From Aphodovivens sp036306585 (GTDB lineage: Bacteria; Actinomycetota; Coriobacteriia; Coriobacteriales; Eggerthellaceae), in assembly GCA_036306585.1 (NCBI GenBank), contig JAXJZF010000004.1:1-64000 (forward strand): 64,000 bases of DNA, written 5' to 3'. The translations under genes were made by a program, and so were the position numbers. Positions 60,667 to 64,000 of this stretch are shown here, one piece after another; positions within the stretch are counted from its first letter, which is position 1; every line of letters starts with the position of its first letter. The notes under the pieces were generated by a model, which did no database searches, was not told the origin of the DNA, and saw only the letters and a program-made list of their open reading frames with translations.

Positions 60667-61722
60667 ATGCGCATCATCTATCGCGAAGACCAAGAGCAGC
60701 GCGAGCGCGCTTTGCTTTCGGAAGATGCATCCCTGTCAAGCGAAAGCGAGGGTCGCGATCGGTCCGCCGCGCCTGACGTGCTGCGCAACGACTACCAGCG
60801 CGATCGCGACAAGATACTCCATTCGAAATCGTTTCGTCGCCTGTCCCATAAGACGCAGGTGTTCCTGGCAGCGGAAGGCGACCACTACCGCACGCGCCTC
60901 ACGCACACCCTGGAGGTTTCTCAGATAGCGCGCACCATTGCACGTGCGTTGGGGCTCAACGAGGACCTCACCGAAGCCATCTCGCTGGGGCACGACCTGG
61001 GACACACCCCGTTCGGCCATGCAGGTGAGCAGGCGCTGTCCCAATGCTTGGCGAATCACGGTCGGCAGCTGCGAGAAGATGATGCCGATGCCGAGCGTCC
61101 GGGGCTGCTGTACCGTCACAACGAGCAGAGTCTGCGGGTGGTCGAGCGCATCGAGAACGGCGGGGCGGGGCTCAACCTCACGCCCGAGGTGCGCGACGGC
61201 ATCCTGCACCATACCGGCAGCGCTCCCGCCGAGACGCTCGAGGGCAGGGTGGTGGCGACGGCCGACCGCATAGCGTACGTGAACCACGACATCGACGACG
61301 CCATCCGCGCGGGCATTTTGAGCGAAAGCGACCTTCCGGCCTCCACGCACGAGGTGCTCGGATCTGATCATTCGGCCCGCATCGAGACGCTCGTCGTGGA
61401 CATGGTGCAGACATCGGCGGCGGTTGACGATATCCGCATGAGCGAGCCGGTCTGGGACGCCATGATGGAGCTGCGCACGTTCCTGTTCGAGCGCGTCTAC
61501 AACGCTCCGGTCGTGCTGGCCGAAACCGCCAAGGCACGGCGGCTGCTCGAAGTGCTGTTCGATTACTACGTGGACCATTTGGACGAGATCCCAGCGGAAT
61601 ACCGCGTCATTTCCGAGGGCGACCCGCTCACCGCGGTGTGCGATTACATCGCCGGTATGACCGATCGGTACGCGACGAGCCGGTTCAAAGCGCTGTTCGT
61701 TCCCGCCGCCATCCACTACTAG
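60667..61722 (+). CDS. dgt: Deoxyguanosinetriphosphate triphosphohydrolase-like protein
   Basis: This 351-residue HD-domain enzyme cleaves dNTPs to nucleosides and triphosphate, controlling nucleotide pools. Start is the ATG at 60667; longer in-frame options lack a ribosome site. Motifs are FRRLSHKTQVFLAAEGDHYR, RLTHTLEVSQIARTIARALG (first His), SLGHDLGHTPFGHAGEQALS (HD pair) and VATADRIAYVNHDIDDAIRA (final Asp). It matches the shorter Gram-positive type of about 330-350 residues, not the 505-residue E. coli Dgt. In many Gram-positives this gene is near dnaG; here it stands alone. Confidence 0.92.
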   Translation: MRIIYREDQEQRERALLSEDASLSSESEGRDRSAAPDVLRNDYQRDRDKILHSKSFRRLSHKTQVFLAAEGDHYRTRLTHTLEVSQIARTIARALGLNEDLTEAISLGHDLGHTPFGHAGEQALSQCLANHGRQLREDDADAERPGLLYRHNEQSLRVVERIENGGAGLNLTPEVRDGILHHTGSAPAETLEGRVVATADRIAYVNHDIDDAIRAGILSESDLPASTHEVLGSDHSARIETLVVDMVQTSAAVDDIRMSEPVWDAMMELRTFLFERVYNAPVVLAETAKARRLLEVLFDYYVDHLDEIPAEYRVISEGDPLTAVCDYIAGMTDRYATSRFKALFVPAAIHY

Positions 61723-61773
61723 CGCCGTGGGCCGGCGCCTGCGAGCCTGGGTTCGGAGACCGGCCGCGGGGCT

Positions 61774-61792
61774 CGGATGCCCCAGGCATCCG
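61774..61792 (+). terminator. Small hairpin after dgt
   Basis: CGGATGCC-CCA-GGCATCCG is a perfect 8-base stem with a 3-base loop. No T tract follows; role uncertain. Confidence 0.35.
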
Positions 61793-61867
61793 GGTTCTGA
61801 GCGGTCGACGGCGATGGCCTTTCCCAGCATGGCCTGGAATCGTCGCTGCGCTTCGCGCGAATAACGC

Positions 61868-61873
61868 TATAAT
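61868..61873 (+). promoter_or_regulatory. Perfect -10 giving a near-leaderless azlC transcript
   Basis: TATAAT ends 9 bases before the azlC ATG at 61883, so at most a few bases of leader exist. No ribosome site is present in the gap. Confidence 0.5.
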
Positions 61874-61882
61874 CGTCAGGCT

Positions 61883-62584
61883 ATGCCTGCGAAGACCCAC
61901 ATACAGGATGCGTTCCATGCCGCCGTGCCCATCATGTTGGGCTACGTCGCCATCGGCATACCCTGCGGCATCCTATGCGACTCCATCGGGCTGGGGCCCC
62001 TGCAGGTGCTCATCATGTCGGTGCTGTTCTACTCCGGCGCCGGCCAGTTCATGATCCCCAACATGTGGCTCGCCGGGGCTCCCATCGCCTCCATTATCGC
62101 CAGCGTCTCGTTGGTGAACACGCGCCAGATGCTGTATTCCGCTTCGTTCGCCCCGCGCTGCGCCGGCGTGAGCAAGCGTCTGTCGTTTCTATTCGCTGCT
62201 TCGGTCACCGACGAAAGCTACGGCGTGAACACCGCCCGGTTCGAGCAGGGCGGTTGGAGCGTGGAGCGAGCGCTGTGGGTAAACGCGTTCTCCAACGCGT
62301 CGTGGACGCTTTCCAACGTCGTTGGTGTGCTGGTGGGAAGCGCGGTGGGTATCCCGCTTGCCATCGCCTCGTTCGCCATGACCTCCATCTTCATTTGCCT
62401 GTTGGTTACGCAGAAGCTCTCGGTGGAGAACGCAGTGGCGGCCGTCGTTGCGATGGCGGGGTTGTTCTCCTGCAAGGCGGTCGGTCTGACCGGTCCGGCC
62501 ATCCTGGTGGGGGCGATCGTCGGCGTGGTGGCCGCTATGGCGGTGGGCCGTGCCCGCCGATCGGGAAGCGGGGGAGACCGATGA
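61883..62584 (+). CDS. azlC: AzlC-family branched-chain amino-acid exporter, large subunit
   Basis: This 233-residue membrane protein has about five to seven hydrophobic segments. The N-terminal FHAAVPIMLGYVAIGIPCGI and the conserved YSGAGQFMIPNMWLAGAPIA with SLVNTRQMLYSASFAPR are the AzlC signature, as is TDESYGVN. AzlC with AzlD exports branched-chain amino acids or their analogues. It overlaps azlD by 4 bases (ATGA). The start has no Shine-Dalgarno but follows a perfect -10 by 9 bases. Confidence 0.93.
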   Translation: MPAKTHIQDAFHAAVPIMLGYVAIGIPCGILCDSIGLGPLQVLIMSVLFYSGAGQFMIPNMWLAGAPIASIIASVSLVNTRQMLYSASFAPRCAGVSKRLSFLFAASVTDESYGVNTARFEQGGWSVERALWVNAFSNASWTLSNVVGVLVGSAVGIPLAIASFAMTSIFICLLVTQKLSVENAVAAVVAMAGLFSCKAVGLTGPAILVGAIVGVVAAMAVGRARRSGSGGDR

Positions 62585-62904
62585 GCTGGAACGATTTTCT
62601 CATCGTGTTCGCCTGTTGCGCGGTGACTATGCTCGCATGCCGCGTGATCCCCCTGTTCGCGCTCAAGGGCCGCAGCCTGCCCGAGGGCGTGGAGCGTGCG
62701 CTGGGCTACATCCCGTCTGCGGCGTTCGCCGCTCTGGTGGCTAACGATCTGCTGAGCCCGGGGATGTTCGATGCCGGCCTATGGCCTGCCGCTGCCCCGC
62801 TGATCGCGTCGCTGGTCGTGGTGGCGGTGGCGTGGAAGACCAAGTCGCTGCTGTGGAGCGCGGTCGCGGGTGTGGCGTCCTACGCCCTGCTGACCCTGCT
62901 GTGA
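62581..62904 (+). CDS. azlD: AzlD-family branched-chain amino-acid exporter, small subunit
   Basis: This 107-residue protein has four hydrophobic segments. FLIVFACCAVTMLACRVIPL, the loop LPEGVERALGYIPSAAFAAL and the C-terminal SLLWSAVAGVASYALLTLL match AzlD. It forms the second half of the exporter with AzlC; the ATG overlaps the azlC stop codon. No regulator gene (such as azlB) is next to it. Confidence 0.92.
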   Translation: MSWNDFLIVFACCAVTMLACRVIPLFALKGRSLPEGVERALGYIPSAAFAALVANDLLSPGMFDAGLWPAAAPLIASLVVVAVAWKTKSLLWSAVAGVASYALLTLL

Positions 62905-63015
62905 CGGCGGTTGCGCTGCAGGGGAGAGCGATGAACGTAGGGGAGAAGGATCGATTTTGACCATTACGTGAAGTATCGGGTCTTTTCTGAAAATTTGAGC
63001 GATCATCCCGTTGAA

Positions 63016-63049
63016 CCTTCTTGCGCAAAGAAGGTAAGCGAGATATACT
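63016..63049 (+). promoter_or_regulatory. Promoter of rplS with an overlapping inverted repeat
   Basis: TTGCGC (63021-63026), a 17-base spacer and TATACT (63044-63049) precede rplS by 65 bases. CCTTCTT-GCGCA-AAGAAGG (63016-63034) is a 7-base dyad over the -35 and could be an operator. Confidence 0.5.
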
Positions 63050-63113
63050 GTCAAATCGTGTCTTTAACCGAACAACGAATGCGTTGATGCAAGGATAGAA
63101 GGAACGGGAAACC

Positions 63114-63461
63114 ATGGATATCATTCGCGCCATCGAGCAGCAGCAGATCAAAAGCGACGTCCCCGAGTTCAACGTGGGCGACAATGTGAAGGTTCACTAC
63201 CGTATCACCGAAGGCAACCGTGAGCGCATCCAGGTCTTCCAGGGCGATGTCATCCGCCGTCATGGCGAAGGCGCTCGCGAGACCTTCACGGTCCGCAAGG
63301 TGAGCTTTTCCGTGGGCGTGGAGCGCACGTTCCCCGTGCATTCCCCCAAGATCGACAAGCTGGAGGTCGTCCGTCGCGGCGATGTGCGTCGCGCCAAGCT
63401 GTACTACCTGCGCGACAAGGTGGGCAAGGCCGCCAAGATCAAGGAGAAGTCCTTCCGCTAG
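63114..63461 (+). CDS. rplS: 50S ribosomal protein L19
   Basis: This 115-residue protein sits at the 30S-50S interface. MDIIRAIEQQQIKSDVPEFN, the KVHYRITEGNRERIQVFQGD core, ETFTVRKVSFSVGVERTFPV, SPKIDKLEVVRRGDVRRAKL and YYLRDKVGKAAKIKE are diagnostic, and the length is normal. GGAAC lies about 6 bases before the ATG. It is followed by a terminator and then rnhB, its usual neighbour (often with trmD and lepB, not seen here). Confidence 0.97.
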   Translation: MDIIRAIEQQQIKSDVPEFNVGDNVKVHYRITEGNRERIQVFQGDVIRRHGEGARETFTVRKVSFSVGVERTFPVHSPKIDKLEVVRRGDVRRAKLYYLRDKVGKAAKIKEKSFR

Positions 63462-63508
63462 GCTTTGCCGCATGAATGCTCCGCGCTGCGGGGCACCGGT
63501 GGCAATCA

Positions 63509-63540
63509 CCCCTCGCTTGCTGCGGCAGGCGAGGGGTTTT
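63509..63540 (+). terminator. Rho-independent terminator after rplS
   Basis: CCCCTCGC and GCGAGGGG form an 8-base stem with a 12-base loop, followed by TTTT. Confidence 0.88.
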
Positions 63541-63578
63541 CGCGTTATGGGGCAAACGGGGCGGAAAGGTGCGCTGGA

Positions 63579-64000
63579 ATGGGAACGACCGTCGCAGAGG
63601 TTAAGCGCCGGCTTCAGGAGGCCGACGACGAGGAATTCGCCGTGCTTGAGCGATCGTTGGTGGCAGACACCCGCAAAGGGGTGCGCCAGGCGGTGGAGGT
63701 TGCGCGTCGGCGCCTTGAGGCGCAGCGCGTCGAACGCGAGCGGCTGGAAGGGCTGTACCGGCTGGAGGATCAGCTGATGGAGCAGCGGGGGGCGAGCGTG
63801 TGCGTTGGCCTCGACGAGGTGGGTCGCGGCCCGGTCGCGGGGCCGCTGGCGGTGGGGGCCGTGGTGCTGCCGCGCGAGCCGCGCATCGAGGGCCTCAACG
63901 ATTCCAAGCAGGTGTCTCCGGCCGATCGCGAGCGCATCGCCGCAACCATCAAGAGCGTTGCTTTGGCCTGGGCGGTGGAATATGCATCGCCTGAGGACAT
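63579..64000 (+). CDS. rnhB: Ribonuclease HII, 3' end outside window
   Basis: I read this frame from the ATG at 63579 (GGAAAGG 9 bases upstream); 140 codons are visible without a stop. The catalytic N-terminal block VCVGLDEVGRGPVAGPLAVG (metal-binding Asp and Glu in DEVGRG) and LNDSKQVSPADRERIAATI identify RNase HII, which cuts RNA in DNA-RNA hybrids. About 70 residues precede the block and form a highly charged helix (VADTRKGVRQAVEVARRRLE, AQRVERERLEGLYRLEDQLM), like the N-terminal substrate-binding region of Bacillus RnhB. The later catalytic Asp residues lie beyond the window. Confidence 0.92.
   Translation, partial: MGTTVAEVKRRLQEADDEEFAVLERSLVADTRKGVRQAVEVARRRLEAQRVERERLEGLYRLEDQLMEQRGASVCVGLDEVGRGPVAGPLAVGAVVLPREPRIEGLNDSKQVSPADRERIAATIKSVALAWAVEYASPED

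Overview
The window reads as a chromosomal segment of a high-GC Gram-positive bacterium. My best guess is an actinobacterium of class Coriobacteriia, Eggerthellaceae-like. The basis is the GC-rich coding style, an OmpR-type GlnR-like regulator beside glnA, FtsE/FtsX beside an S41 protease, a FabK-type fatty-acid cluster, CWB2-type surface proteins and several apparently leaderless genes. This placement is inference; no rRNA or tRNA gene is present to test it.

Region 1 (1 to about 18.9 kb) is visibly more AT-rich than the rest and is a surface-polysaccharide island. On the minus strand a GT2 glycosyltransferase, a Wzm-type permease, a Wzt-type ATPase with an unusual C-terminal CWB2-like region, a GT4 glycosyltransferase and a secreted CWB2 protein (cut by the window edge) follow one another. 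Then come a 1002-residue triple-domain protein (GT2-DUF4422-GT8), a large membrane protein, a GT4, a DPM1-like GT2 with a DUF2304 partner, a Wzx-type flippase, a WecB-type epimerase and two more glycosyltransferases. From 18.93 kb the composition switches to GC-rich, with a GT4, a DegT-type aminotransferase and a PglC-type phosphoglycosyl transferase that could start glycan synthesis.

Region 2 (22.5 to 30 kb) holds a methionine ABC transporter (metN-metI-metQ), in which MetQ appears circularly permuted, then glnA with a GlnR-like orphan regulator, and polA. Region 3 (30.1 to 36.8 kb) is the widespread housekeeping run rplU-rpmA-obgE-proB-proA-nadD-yqeK-rsfS. A P1-family peptidase (minus) and a large STAND/BTAD regulator follow. 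Region 4 (40.9 to 52 kb) is secA-prfB, split transketolase, ftsE-ftsX, an S41 protease and an RNase R-like exonuclease.

Region 5 (52.0 to 60.0 kb) is a fatty-acid synthesis cluster in streptococcal order: fabT-acpP-fabK-fabD-fabG-fabF-fabZ-accDA. It has FabT-like boxes before acpP. Its last gene is an AccD-AccA fusion with an N-terminal domain that looks like the first domain of biotin carboxylase. Region 6 (60.1 to 64 kb) carries a glutaredoxin-like protein, dgt, azlC-azlD, rplS and the start of rnhB.

The observations I rate highest are the permuted MetQ, the biotin-carboxylase N-domain fused to AccDA, the CWB2-like tail on the polysaccharide-export ATPase beside a secreted CWB2 protein, and the SPT tripeptide in RF2. 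No CRISPR array, insertion sequence, prophage, tRNA or rRNA gene was seen.
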